Shown in pieces: positions 32,061 to 44,542 of a stretch of DNA of 64,000 nt. Both the position numbers and the translations under genes were made by a program. The notes beneath the pieces were generated by a model. It made no database searches, was not told the origin of the DNA, and saw only the letters and a list, made by a program, of their open reading frames with translations. The stretch's first letter is position 1. Each line of letters begins with the position of its first letter. This stretch comes from Bifidobacterium angulatum DSM 20098 = JCM 7096 (GTDB lineage Bacteria > Actinomycetota > Actinomycetes > Actinomycetales > Bifidobacteriaceae), in contig NZ_AP012322.1 in the NCBI RefSeq assembly GCF_001025155.1, forward strand, positions 1,957,975-2,021,974, in the 5' to 3' direction.

Positions 32061-33923
32061 ATGAGTCATATTTTGGTGAATGTTGCATGGCCGTACGCGA
32101 ACGGCCCGCGTCACATCGGTCACGTCGCCGGATTCGGCGTTCCGTCCGACGTGTACGCACGATACGAACGCATGAAGGGCAATGACGTGCTAATGGTCTC
32201 AGGTACCGATGAGCACGGCACCCCGATTCTGGTGGAGGCCGATAAGGAAGGCGTGAGCGCTCAGGAGCTCGCCAACCGGTACAACCGCGTGATCGCCAAG
32301 GATCTGTGCGATCTGGGTCTGAGCTACGACCTGTTCACGCGCACCACCACCGGCAACCATGAGAAGGTTGTGCAGGAGCTGTTCAAGCAGTGCCTGGAAA
32401 ACGGCTACATCTACAAGGGCACTCAGAAGGTTGCCATCTCCCCCTCCACTGGCCGCACCCTGCCGGACCGTTATATTGAGGGCACCTGCCCGATCTGCGG
32501 TGCGGACGGCGCCCGTGGCGACCAGTGCGATGCCTGCGGCAACGAGCTGGACCCGGACGAGCTGATCAACCCGGTGTCCAAGATCAACGGCGAAACCCCG
32601 CGCTTCGAAGAGACCGAACATTTCTTCCTCGACCTGCCGGCACTGGCCGAAGCCAATCTCGCGTGGCTGAAGACCCGCGAAGGTTGGCGCACCAATGTCA
32701 TCAACTTCTCCATCGGCCTGTTCAAAGAGGTCAAGCCGCGCGCCATCACGCGCGACATCGACTGGGGTATTCCGGTGCCGGTGAAGGACTGGATCGACAA
32801 CCCGAACAAGAAGCTGTACGTGTGGTTCGACGCCGTGATCGGCTACTTGTCCGCTTCCATCGAATGGGCACGTCGCAAGGGCGATTCGGAGGCGTGGCGC
32901 GCCTGGTGGAATGACCCGTCCACCCCGGGCTACTACTTCATGGGCAAGGACAACATCACGTTCCATTCCCAAATCTGGCCTTCCGAAATGCTGGCCTACA
33001 ACGGCCAGGGTTCCAAGGGCGGCGAGACCGGCAAGCTCGGTCCGCTGAACATGCCGGAACAGGTCGTGGCCAGCGAGTTCATGACCATGGAAGGCAAGAA
33101 GTTCTCGTCCTCCCGCGGCATCGTCATCTATGTGAAGGATATTCTGTCGCGCTACCCGGTGGATGCCGTGCGCTACTACATCTCCATCGCCGGTCCGGAA
33201 AGCTCCGACTCCGACTTCACCTGGGCCGAGTTCGTCCGTCACAACAACGAGGAGCTTGCCTCCTCCTGGGGCAACCTGGTCAACCGCGTCGCCAACCTGA
33301 TTGCCAAGAACTTCGGTGAGATCCCGGCTGCCGACGAGAACGAGATGACCGATGAGGACCGCGCGCTGCTGGCCGAGACCAACGAGGCCTTCGCCACCGC
33401 CGGCAACTTCATCGAGAACCACCGCCAAAAGGCCGCACTGCTGGAAGCCATGCGCATCGTGGGCAATATCAACAAGTACATCTCCGCCACCGAACCGTGG
33501 AAGATCAAGGACAATCCGGCTCGCCTCGGCACCGTGCTGCACGTTGCCGCACAGGCCGTGTCCGATGCGAACCATCTGCTTGCGCCGTTCCTGCCTCATG
33601 CCTCGCAGAAGGTGTGGGAGGCTCTGGGCGGCAAGGGCACGTTCTCGCCGCTGCCGCACATCGAAGAGGTCGAGGATCTTGACAAGCCAGGCTTCATGTA
33701 CCCGATCATCACCGGCGACTACAAGCTGGGCGTGAACGTGCACCCGTGGAAGAGCGAACCGATCGAGGTCGGCGCCCCCGTGGCCAAGCCGACGCCAATC
33801 TTTGCGAAGATCCCGGTCGAGGCTGTGCAGGAGGAGCTTGACCGCTTCGATGCCGAGCTGAAGGCCCGCAAGGAAGCCGAGGCGCAGCGTCTTGCCGCCG
33901 AGAAGGCGAAGCTCGCCGACTGA
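32061..33923 (+). CDS. metG: Methionine-tRNA ligase
   Basis: Class I synthetase that charges initiator and elongator tRNA-Met. The 620-residue protein has the HIGH-type RHIGHVAGF motif near residue 20, a zinc knuckle ([18 protein letters not shown], residues 142-159) and the second signature KFSSS at residues 347-351. It ends in a coiled, Lys/Ala/Glu-rich tail ([20 protein letters not shown]) rather than a tRNA-binding EMAP domain. The ATG follows a weak leader with GGGCGTT. A terminator follows closely. Confidence 0.96.
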   Translation: MSHILVNVAWPYANGPRHIGHVAGFGVPSDVYARYERMKGNDVLMVSGTDEHGTPILVEADKEGVSAQELANRYNRVIAKDLCDLGLSYDLFTRTTTGNHEKVVQELFKQCLENGYIYKGTQKVAISPSTGRTLPDRYIEGTCPICGADGARGDQCDACGNELDPDELINPVSKINGETPRFEETEHFFLDLPALAEANLAWLKTREGWRTNVINFSIGLFKEVKPRAITRDIDWGIPVPVKDWIDNPNKKLYVWFDAVIGYLSASIEWARRKGDSEAWRAWWNDPSTPGYYFMGKDNITFHSQIWPSEMLAYNGQGSKGGETGKLGPLNMPEQVVASEFMTMEGKKFSSSRGIVIYVKDILSRYPVDAVRYYISIAGPESSDSDFTWAEFVRHNNEELASSWGNLVNRVANLIAKNFGEIPAADENEMTDEDRALLAETNEAFATAGNFIENHRQKAALLEAMRIVGNINKYISATEPWKIKDNPARLGTVLHVAAQAVSDANHLLAPFLPHASQKVWEALGGKGTFSPLPHIEEVEDLDKPGFMYPIITGDYKLGVNVHPWKSEPIEVGAPVAKPTPIFAKIPVEAVQEELDRFDAELKARKEAEAQRLAAEKAKLAD

Positions 33924-33954
33924 GCGCAAGTCATGCGTTAACCCGTTGCGACCA

Positions 33955-33998
33955 AAGGACCCGATCTGTTGACAACCGTCAGCGGACCGGGTCCTTTG
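33955..33998 (+). terminator. metG terminator
   Basis: AAAGGACCCG pairs perfectly with CGGGTCCTTT around a 24-base loop, 31 bases after the stop codon. Confidence 0.75.
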
Positions 33999-34285
33999 TG
34001 ATTGACTGCAGCCGTTCCGCGCTGCGATCTTCCCATGCCCCTCGCGGCGCTATCGGCAGTGACTTCCACGCCATTACTGCCAAACATTCTTCACATTTGT
34101 TCATCGAAAACGACAAGAAAACCTGCATTTTTGTCACAGACTGCGTGTCATCCATGTAGACCAAGTACCCTTTCCGCGGAACATTGCTAGAAGGGGCAAT
34201 GCCTCCCGCAGAGTTAGGGGTGGTTCTGGTTGCCGAGAACAGACACAGGCCATAGGCCTACGATGGTACGACATAGGGGGATCGC
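33999..34285. other. Non-coding spacer upstream of the LytTR regulator
   Basis: No convincing gene. It holds TTGTCACAG near 34131 and TGTCAT near 34146, which share the core of the phased sites found after the regulator gene, and a small GGCCATAGGCC palindrome near 34250. Promoter boxes were not clear. Confidence 0.4.
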
Positions 34286-35176
34286 ATGTATCGCATTGCT
34301 GTAGTTGACGACGTGCCAACGCAATGCGACGCGCTGGCGAACGCCATTGATAGCATCTGTGCGGCCAGAAACGACGGCTACGATGTCGAGATCAGCCGGT
34401 TCAACACCATTGCCGATTTCGAGCAGGCGCTTCTCTCGTTGAGGGAACAGGACGACACCTTCGATATCGTGTTCATGGACATCGTATTCGGTGATTCCAC
34501 AGTCGACTCCGATACCAGCAGCGCCAGCATAGCCGACCACAACGAAGCCGATGCCGACGAAACCGGTAACAGCGAAACCGGCAACACCGCACACCATGAG
34601 AACGGCATCGAAGCGGTGGCACGGCTCTTCGGCACTCGACCGCAGGACGAACAGAACGATCAGGACAATCAAGACGATCAAGACGCTCTCGAACTGCCCA
34701 CGCAGGTGGTCTATGTGACCGGCCATGCCGAATACTGCACCAAGGTCTACGACACCGATCATGTATCCTTCCTGCTCAAGCCAGTGGGAAGAACCGAACT
34801 GCGCGGCGCCCTGAAGAAGGCGATAGACCGCTGCGAAGCATACCGTTCCAATCCGATCCGGGTCCACATGGGGAAAATGGAGTACGTGGTCTGGCCACAG
34901 CATATCCAATATATGGAGCGCACAGCCCGCACGCTGCTTATCCATTACGACGACGGCAGGGTGTTGCGTTCCTACCTGAAGCTGCGTTCGCTTGAACCGA
35001 TGATGCCCAACTATCTCATCAGATGCCACGCCAGCTACATGGTGAACCTGTATGCCGTGGCGGCATTCGCAGGAACGGATTTCGTGATGTGCGACGGCGT
35101 GCGGATCCCCATCAGCCAGCGGCGCAGGCATAAAACGGCGCTCAGCTTCGAACGCTTTACGCGGTCGGCACGCTGA
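34286..35176 (+). CDS. Orphan LytTR-type response regulator with acidic insertions
   Basis: A 296-residue regulator with a CheY-like receiver and a LytTR DNA-binding domain. Receiver landmarks are VVDD (residues 6-9), phospho-acceptor Asp65 in FMDIVFG, the YVTGHAEY turn and Lys165 in LLKPVG. Two insertions interrupt the receiver: about 35 residues right after Asp65 (Asp/Ser/Thr/Glu-rich) and about 15 residues around 120-135 (NDQDNQDDQD, from short DNA repeats). The LytTR domain is residues 185-290 (MEYVVWPQHIQYMERTARTL, IRCHASYMVNL, IPISQRRRH). No histidine kinase gene adjoins it. A GGGG-type ribosome site precedes the ATG. Confidence 0.9.
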   Translation: MYRIAVVDDVPTQCDALANAIDSICAARNDGYDVEISRFNTIADFEQALLSLREQDDTFDIVFMDIVFGDSTVDSDTSSASIADHNEADADETGNSETGNTAHHENGIEAVARLFGTRPQDEQNDQDNQDDQDALELPTQVVYVTGHAEYCTKVYDTDHVSFLLKPVGRTELRGALKKAIDRCEAYRSNPIRVHMGKMEYVVWPQHIQYMERTARTLLIHYDDGRVLRSYLKLRSLEPMMPNYLIRCHASYMVNLYAVAAFAGTDFVMCDGVRIPISQRRRHKTALSFERFTRSAR

Positions 35177-35214
35177 AGGTGGAAGAGCCGTTCGAATGAC
35201 TGCTCCACGCAGCC

Positions 35215-35324
35215 TGTCGCACCATGGCGGTTACCGCGGGGTTTGCGACAACTTCTGTGGCGTTTGTGACAATTTCCGCGACGAAAGTGACATATCTTGT
35301 CACTACGTTCACGCGAATTGTCAC
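35215..35324. promoter_or_regulatory. Phased array of GYGACA/TGTCAC sites (21-bp period)
   Basis: Forward cores GCGACA (35245), GTGACA (35266) and GTGACA (35287) are exactly 21 bp apart. Inverted cores TGTCAC (35298) and TGTCAC (35319) are also 21 bp apart and start 11 bp after the third forward core, so all five lie on one face of the helix. A further TGTCGC is at 35215. The outer parts are also inverted repeats (GCGGGGTTTG/CAAACCCCGC). LytTR proteins bind paired repeats two turns apart, which makes the preceding regulator the first candidate. Confidence 0.65.
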
Positions 35325-37138
<1,814 letters not shown>

Positions 37139-37165
37139 TCCGCTGAATTCCGATTCGGCTTACCG

Positions 37166-37222
37166 AGCCGGTTTGCGCTGATTTGAGTATCGAGTACTCA
37201 GATCAGCGCAAACCGGCTTTTT
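37166..37222 (+). terminator. gdhA terminator
   Basis: A near-perfect 25-bp stem starting AGCCGGTTTGCGCTGAT and returning ATCAGCGCAAACCGGCT, followed by TTTTT. Confidence 0.92.
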
Positions 37223-37273
37223 GCTATCCCACCATTCGGCAAATGGTGGGGCACTAGCCCACGCCAAAAAAGC

Positions 37274-37535
37274 AGACCGATATTGATGTTGTGGCCGGCG
37301 ATCCAGCAACACAACCGTGCTGCTCGGCGAATGCGCATGGCGCAGCAATTTCGACGAGACCGAAGCGGTAGAGTCTCTGCTGGAAAGGGAAGGCCTGATT
37401 CAGGGATATACGACTACTTATTTCATGTTCTTCAGCAAGCGTCCCATCTCACAGGCCACCCGAAGCAAATATGCCGGCCGCGTGCGTTTTCTCGACGTCA
37501 ATGAGCGGTATGGCCGCAACAGCTACGACGAGTAG
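37274..37535 (+). pseudogene. Remnant of a DUF234-type AAA ATPase C-terminus
   Basis: Reading QTDIDVVAGDPATQ in one frame, then, after a shift near 37315, VLLGECAWRSNFDETEAVES and onward to LDVNERYGRNSYDE and a stop. The pair DIDVVA...LLGECKW-like is the conserved end of DUF234 domains in archaeal-type AAA ATPases, where the protein reads EIDxVA and GECKW. Nothing of the ATPase domain remains upstream, which is the gdhA terminator and about 50 bases of unrelated sequence. A decayed fragment, probably from a deleted acquired gene. Confidence 0.6.
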
Positions 37536-37613
37536 CGTACAAGCGCAGGCACGAGCTTGGGCTTAGAAAGCAGACATTCCCGCCAGGACCGCCCACCGCA
37601 TAGACTGGAGGCC

Positions 37614-39626
37614 ATGAGCGAAATAAACGCGTTGAATCTTGAACCCGGCGATGCGGTGGGTGGCTACACGTTGGTGTCCCGCCTTGGAGCGGGTGCCATG
37701 GGCTCGGTATGGCGGGTGCATGATGATGGCGGCCATGTCTATGCGATGAAGATTCTGCGCGATTCCCTGTCCGACGACGGCGGTGTGCGCGATCCGCGCG
37801 ATCCGCGCGATCCGAATCTCAAGGAGAATGTTCCCGCACGCGAGCGCTTGCGTCGCGAGGCCTTGGCCTTGCAGAAGATCCATAATCCGGGTGTGTGCGG
37901 CATTGTCGACATGGAGCTGGATGATGCGGTGGCGTTCATTGTCACCGAGCTGATCGAGGGCAAGAATCTTAAGGAGGATGTCGCTGCGAACGGCCCGTAT
38001 GTGGGCAATGATCTGGAGCGTCTCGCGCGCAAGCTTATCGAAGCGGTTGGCGCGGTGCATGCGGCTGGCATTATCCACCGCGATATCAAACCGACCAATG
38101 TGATGATTTCGGCCACGGGGCCGGTGCTGGTCGATTTCGGCATCGCCATGGGCGAGAACGAGAGCCATGTGACCCGTACCGGCCTGGTTATGGGCACGCC
38201 TGGCTTCATCGCGCCGGAGATTATCGATGGCGCGGATTCCAATGAGGCTACCGACTGGTGGTCCACGGCGTCGGTGCTGGCGTTTGCCGCCACAGGTTCA
38301 CCGGTGTTCGGCACGAAGCCGATGATGGCAGTGTTGGAACGTGCCGCTTCGGGCAATGCGAATCTTGCCGGCTTGCCGCCCAATACGCTGGCCGCGTTCC
38401 GTAGCGCTTTGAACCCGGATCCCCGCAAGCGTTGCACATCCGACCAGCTGCTGCATGCCATTGCGTTGGATGCGTTGAATCCGTTCGCCTGGCAGACATC
38501 GGACTCTACCGACCTGTTCGGTTCCACCACTGGCGCAGACGCTTCGGAGGTGGTGCACCCTTTTGACGTACCGCTTCCCGAAGGCATGCAGACACCTTCG
38601 TCATCGTCTATGAGGCAGACTGCGCCTGCTCGTTCCGCCGCGTTGAACCGTTTGGCTCAGCGCAATCAGCCTGGTAATCTGCGTGCGGATTGGGATGCGA
38701 CCACGGATGATGGCGGGGATTCCGGATTCGTTGCCGCCACTATGGCGCTTTCGCCCGAGCAGTGTACGGTGGCGCTTCCCAGTGACTATTTGGGCCCTGA
38801 GCAGGCGACCCGGCCGATTGCCGCTGCCGACACCGCCGCTGTTGCGGGTGCCGCCACACGCGTAATGCCCGCGGCGGCACCGTCGCCTTCGATCGCGCAC
38901 ACCACGGTCATGCCCGGTATGGCACGTCAGGCGACGCAACGGATGCCACAGCAGATGCCGCAACGTCCAGTGCAAATGCCGCGTCTTCCTGCATCACCGC
39001 AGGCACGGCAATCGTGGCCGCAGCCACAGCCACAGCAACCGCAGCAATACCAGGCCAATCCGGCTGACATCAAGCGCGGCCGCTACCTTGCCCATAGTGT
39101 TGCACCGCTGATATTCGCAGCCATCGTTCCGGCGGTCGCTGCATTGTTCATGCCGCCTGCCGGCATTGCGGCCGCACTGCTGCTGTTCTGGGTATTGCTG
39201 ACGATAGGGTTCAGCACCGAAGCACAGCTGGAACGGGAAGGCAAACGCGGCGGCACACGCAAGGGCTCCGATACCGCGATGCGCATACTGTCGCTGCCGT
39301 GGCATGCGGTGCGCGCGGCGGCACACGCCCTGCTTCGTACCGTTTGGTTTGCGCTGATCGATGTCATCGTTGTCGTTATCGCCACAGTGGCGTTGCAACT
39401 GCCTTGGCAGATGCTGTTCATCGGCGACGTATGGCCTCATCAGATCCCCTATCTGACCGACGGCCCCTTGTCGCTCACCGGGCTGGCTATGTCGTGCTCG
39501 GCTGCGGCCACATGGGTATTGACCGCGTTCCTTCCCAAAGCACCCATACTGCGCCTTGGCGCCGGGGTTCTGGCAGGCGGGCCTGCAGGCCGCAATGTCC
39601 CCTCATCCGCAATACAATCGACCTGA
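37614..39626 (+). CDS. Serine/threonine protein kinase, membrane-anchored
   Basis: A 670-residue Hanks-type kinase. The N-terminal kinase domain (about residues 15-285) has the GAGAMGSV loop, the ATP lysine in AMKIL, the catalytic HRDIKPTN and the VDFGIA metal site, then MGTPGFIAPE. A short insert RDPRDPRDP comes from a triplicated 9-bp DNA repeat. A Pro/Gln/Met-rich linker (about 320-480) leads to several membrane helices at the C-terminus (IFAAIVPAVAALFMPPAGIA, then two more spans). The ATG has GGAGG just two bases before it. No PASTA domains are present. Substrates unknown. Confidence 0.9.
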   Translation: MSEINALNLEPGDAVGGYTLVSRLGAGAMGSVWRVHDDGGHVYAMKILRDSLSDDGGVRDPRDPRDPNLKENVPARERLRREALALQKIHNPGVCGIVDMELDDAVAFIVTELIEGKNLKEDVAANGPYVGNDLERLARKLIEAVGAVHAAGIIHRDIKPTNVMISATGPVLVDFGIAMGENESHVTRTGLVMGTPGFIAPEIIDGADSNEATDWWSTASVLAFAATGSPVFGTKPMMAVLERAASGNANLAGLPPNTLAAFRSALNPDPRKRCTSDQLLHAIALDALNPFAWQTSDSTDLFGSTTGADASEVVHPFDVPLPEGMQTPSSSSMRQTAPARSAALNRLAQRNQPGNLRADWDATTDDGGDSGFVAATMALSPEQCTVALPSDYLGPEQATRPIAAADTAAVAGAATRVMPAAAPSPSIAHTTVMPGMARQATQRMPQQMPQRPVQMPRLPASPQARQSWPQPQPQQPQQYQANPADIKRGRYLAHSVAPLIFAAIVPAVAALFMPPAGIAAALLLFWVLLTIGFSTEAQLEREGKRGGTRKGSDTAMRILSLPWHAVRAAAHALLRTVWFALIDVIVVVIATVALQLPWQMLFIGDVWPHQIPYLTDGPLSLTGLAMSCSAAATWVLTAFLPKAPILRLGAGVLAGGPAGRNVPSSAIQST

Positions 39627-39711
39627 AATTTCGTTCCGATCTCTCGGCATCGTTTTCATAGTTCTGTGGGCTACACTGAGCACGGAGCGAATCTAAGACA
39701 AAGGAGCACGC

Positions 39712-40692
39712 ATGTCCAATAAGGACAATCACCGTCAATCCCGTGCCGAACGCCGCGCCGCCAACGAGGCAGCGGCAAAGGCAGCCGCAGAACGTGCGGC
39801 CAAGGAACGCCGTCAGCAGACCATCATCGGCGCATGCGTACTGGCCGTCATCGTGGTTCTTATCGCGGTGATCGCCCTGTCCATCTGGCAGCCTTGGAAG
39901 AACAGCAAGTCTTCGGAAAGCAGCAACGCCAGCAATCTGACCGTCCAGCAAGCATACGACCAGCTGCAGAAGGTCAAGAACAAGCCCACCACCGCAGACG
40001 CCAAGGGCGGTATTCTGCTGTCGAAGAACGGCGTGGGCAAGAAGGCCAACGGCGCACCCACCGTGGCCATCTACATGGACTTCATGTGCTCCGGCTGCGG
40101 CAGTTTCAACCGTCTGGTCGACCCCACACTGGAGAAGATGCTCGACGCCGGCCAGTTGAACATCGAACTGCACCCCATGTCGTTCGGCGACCGTTGGAGC
40201 AGCGACAACTATTCCACTCGAGCTGCGAACATGCTGCTGTACATCACCGAGCATGATGATGACCCGGCTCATATTCTCGGCTTCATCTCGAACATGTATG
40301 CCGACGACTTCCAGCCGGCCGAGAACTCCGGCGTCGACACATCCGACGCCCAGATGAAGAAGCAGGCGACCAAAGCTGGCGTGTCGCAGAAGGTGGCCGA
40401 TGCCGCAGTCACCGACAAGTACACCGCCTGGCTGGATGCCATCGACACCTACACCCCCAAGCGCAGCGATTTGTGGAACACGTCCGGCGACCTTAAGGGC
40501 CAGATGACCACGCCGACCATCACGATCAACGGAAAGTTCTGGGATATGAACCAGTCCCAGTCGGTGTATTCCGACACGAAGTCCGGTCTGCTTGCCGCGC
40601 TGGGCATTGACGAAAGCAAGGTAGGCGTTGCGGGCACGATGCCGTCCATTGGCGAAAACGGCAAACCAATCGCAGTTTCAGCCAATAAGTAA
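39712..40692 (+). CDS. DsbA-like membrane-anchored thioredoxin-fold protein
   Basis: A 326-residue protein with a basic Ala/Arg/Glu coiled N-terminus (residues 1-36), one transmembrane helix (about 38-60, IIGACVLAVIVVLIAVIALS) and an extracytoplasmic DsbA-type domain. The redox motif is CSGC (in YMDFMCSGCGSFN, near residue 126). The cis-proline loop is probably TTPTITING. Length and order match actinobacterial DsbA/thioredoxin-fold oxidoreductases that form disulfides in exported proteins. AAAGGAG precedes the ATG. tRNA-Thr follows. Confidence 0.88.
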   Translation: MSNKDNHRQSRAERRAANEAAAKAAAERAAKERRQQTIIGACVLAVIVVLIAVIALSIWQPWKNSKSSESSNASNLTVQQAYDQLQKVKNKPTTADAKGGILLSKNGVGKKANGAPTVAIYMDFMCSGCGSFNRLVDPTLEKMLDAGQLNIELHPMSFGDRWSSDNYSTRAANMLLYITEHDDDPAHILGFISNMYADDFQPAENSGVDTSDAQMKKQATKAGVSQKVADAAVTDKYTAWLDAIDTYTPKRSDLWNTSGDLKGQMTTPTITINGKFWDMNQSQSVYSDTKSGLLAALGIDESKVGVAGTMPSIGENGKPIAVSANK

Positions 40693-40752
40693 GCGTTTCG
40701 TCCCGGCAGAACTGATATGCTTCTGTATATTCGTGTGCGGTAATGCGCACGC

Positions 40753-40826
40753 GCCTCTTTAGCTCAGATGGCCAGAGCGGCCGCCTTGTAAGCGGCAGGT
40801 CGTCGGTTCGATCCCGACAAGAGGCT
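40753..40826 (+). tRNA. tRNA-Thr (anticodon TGT)
   Basis: A 74-nt cloverleaf with acceptor GCCTCTT/AAGAGGC, anticodon stem GCCGC/GCGGC with loop CTTGTAA, T-arm GTCGG-TTCGATC-CCGAC and discriminator T. CCA is not encoded. A TATATT box lies about 20 bases upstream. Confidence 0.97.
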
Positions 40827-40888
40827 CTCTCCCCTTGAATGGGGAGCGTACGATTGGGGTTGTAACAACACGTCGCGCGAGTAAGAGT

Positions 40889-41003
40889 GAAGGGCCTCAC
40901 CCCCTAATTCGGCCCTTCCATTAATGGGGCAGGAGCGTCCCCCTAAATTGCTCTGCCCCTAGAGGGGGCGGGAACATTCCCCTTCTCTCCCGCCCCCTCT
41001 TTC
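40889..41003 (+). terminator. Three tandem hairpins after tRNA-Thr
   Basis: GAAGGGCC/GGCCCTTC (40889-40918), GGGGCAGGAGC/GCTCTGCCCC (40926-40959) and AGAGGGGGCGGGA/TCCCGCCCCCTCT (40961-41000, then TTTC) follow one another. Only the last has a T-like tail. The remaining bases up to the Rpf-like gene hold no other feature. Confidence 0.7.
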
Positions 41004-41164
41004 TACTTCTTCCATGCTTGTCCCGCGAGTTTCCGCGAGGAAAGCGTATGTGGGGAAATGGCCGACACTTGGTCCATGCCGTCAGCGACTTCAACCGCAA
41101 CCATTAGGATTAGGCGCTAGTATGCCCGATACGCCACTGGCGGCGAGTCAGGAAAGAGGTTGGT

Positions 41165-42700
<1,536 letters not shown>

Positions 42701-42715
42701 TTCGAAGGCTTTACG

Positions 42716-43606
42716 ATGACCGACATTTCCGATACCGCACCTACCGCGCACCTGCTCGGTGCAGCAGACATCCGCCGCATCGCCGATGAGGCCGGCGTAA
42801 GCCCAACCAAAAAATTCGGGCAGAACTTCGTTATCGACCCGGGCACCGTGCGCCGTATCGTACGCGAAGCCCACGTTGAAGCCGATACGCACGTGCTCGA
42901 AGTAGGCCCCGGTCTTGGCTCGCTGACGCTGGCGATTCTGGAAACCGGCGCCACCATGACCGCCGTGGAGATCGACCCGCCGCTGGCCGAGCGTCTGCCG
43001 AACACCGTGGCGGAATTCATGCCCGATGCCTCCAAGCGCCTGAGCATCGTCAACCGCGACGCGCTCACCGTCGACCCCGCCACACTGCCGGAGTTCGCGG
43101 ACGGCAAGCCGTTTACCCTCGTGGCGAACCTGCCATATAACGTGGCCACGCCGATCCTGCTCACCCTGCTGGAACGATTCGACAATCTCGATTCTTTCCT
43201 GGTCATGGTGCAAAAGGAGGTCGCCGACCGTCTGGCCGCCACCCCCGGCAATAAGATCTACGGCACGCCCAGCGTGAAGCTCGCCTGGTATGGCGAAGCG
43301 AAACGCGTAGGTACGATCGGCCGTAACGTGTTCTGGCCGGCGCCGAACGTCGATTCGGCACTCGTGCATTTCCAGCGTTTCGGCACGCCACGCCCGCAAG
43401 AGCTGCGCGAACGCACCTTCTCGCTCATCGACGCGGCCTTTGGGCAGCGCCGTAAAACATTGCATGCGGCTTTGAAGAAAATCGTCCCCGCGGAGGCATT
43501 CGAAGCGGCCGGCATCGATCCGACCCGCCGAGGGGAGACACTCACCATCGACGAGTTCGTGGCGCTTGCCACGGCCATGGAGGGAAACGAGGGGAAGCGT
43601 TCATGA
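42716..43606 (+). CDS. rsmA: 16S rRNA adenine(1518/1519)-N6-dimethyltransferase
   Basis: A 296-residue enzyme (KsgA family) that dimethylates two adjacent adenines near the 3' end of 16S rRNA. Motifs are KKFGQNFVIDP, VLEVGPGLGSLTLAI (SAM), VEIDPPLAERL and the catalytic VANLPYNVATP. Its stop overlaps the ispE start by four bases (ATGA), the same pairing found across actinobacteria (rpfB-ksgA-ispE). Translation is likely coupled along the operon. Confidence 0.96.
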   Translation: MTDISDTAPTAHLLGAADIRRIADEAGVSPTKKFGQNFVIDPGTVRRIVREAHVEADTHVLEVGPGLGSLTLAILETGATMTAVEIDPPLAERLPNTVAEFMPDASKRLSIVNRDALTVDPATLPEFADGKPFTLVANLPYNVATPILLTLLERFDNLDSFLVMVQKEVADRLAATPGNKIYGTPSVKLAWYGEAKRVGTIGRNVFWPAPNVDSALVHFQRFGTPRPQELRERTFSLIDAAFGQRRKTLHAALKKIVPAEAFEAAGIDPTRRGETLTIDEFVALATAMEGNEGKRS

Positions 43607-44514
43607 ACGAGCCCACTCGCAGCATCGTCGTCGAGTGCCCGGCGAAAACGAATCTCACCCTTGCCGTAGGCAAACCGCACCAGGAATGGTCGGGCCGCCA
43701 CGAACTTGACACCATCTACTGTGCCATCAGCCTGACGGATACCGTCAAGGTTACGGAAAAGCCGACCGATACCGGGTTCTCGCTGGAACTCGACGGCACG
43801 CATCTGGGCGATCTCGCCTCCTCGCAGGCGGACATGCGCCGCAATCATGCCGTGCTCGCCCTGTTCGCCATGGCCGAAGCCGCAGGCCGCGAGCCGAATG
43901 TCGCCTTGTCCATTACCAAACGCATTCCGGTGGGCGGCGGTCTTGCAGGCGGTTCAGCCGATGCCGCCGCCACGATCCTCGGATTGAACGAATTATGGGA
44001 TCTGCATTGGCCTGTGGAGCGACTGCAGCAGGTTGCCGCGACTCTGGGCGCAGACATGCCGTTCTGCGTAGCCGGCGGCTATGCGCGGGGAACCGGCTAC
44101 GGCGAGCGCATCGAAACGTTCGCTTCACAATCCCCCGAGGCTCAGAGTCTTCGCTCCCAGGGTTTTGCCGGCCCGCTGGTGGTGGGCGCATATCAATCCC
44201 AGCTCAGCACCCCGGAGGTCTACGCTGCGTTCGATCAGATCGGCGCGGGAGACGGGGATGCCAACCACTTGCAGAAGGCATCCATCAGCTTGCATCCACG
44301 CAGCGGCCAGGCCATCGAATCCGCGGTGAAGGCCGGTGCCACGCATGCGTTCGTTTCCGGTTCCGGTCCGTCCGTCGTCGCATTCACGCCGACCGCCGCC
44401 ATCAGGCGCGCCGTCATCGAAGCATGGAAACGAAGCGCCTGTGTCGACCGCATTATCGCGGCAAGCGCACCGGCAGTGCCGTCCGTATCGCGTCACGGTA
44501 ACGCGATACAGTGA
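43603..44514 (+). CDS. ispE: 4-diphosphocytidyl-2-C-methyl-D-erythritol kinase
   Basis: A GHMP kinase of the MEP isoprenoid pathway, 303 residues. The N-terminal strand (VECPAKTNLTLAVGKPHQEW), the ATP loop PVGGGLAGGSADAAATI and the C-terminal FVSGSGPSVVAF are intact. It supplies precursors for undecaprenyl phosphate and other isoprenoids. The start ATG lies inside the end of rsmA, with GGGGAAG before it. Some 30 bases separate it from the LytR_C gene. Confidence 0.95.
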   Translation: MNEPTRSIVVECPAKTNLTLAVGKPHQEWSGRHELDTIYCAISLTDTVKVTEKPTDTGFSLELDGTHLGDLASSQADMRRNHAVLALFAMAEAAGREPNVALSITKRIPVGGGLAGGSADAAATILGLNELWDLHWPVERLQQVAATLGADMPFCVAGGYARGTGYGERIETFASQSPEAQSLRSQGFAGPLVVGAYQSQLSTPEVYAAFDQIGAGDGDANHLQKASISLHPRSGQAIESAVKAGATHAFVSGSGPSVVAFTPTAAIRRAVIEAWKRSACVDRIIAASAPAVPSVSRHGNAIQ

Positions 44515-44542
44515 AACAGTTCCAAAGCGAAGGGAAAACGCA

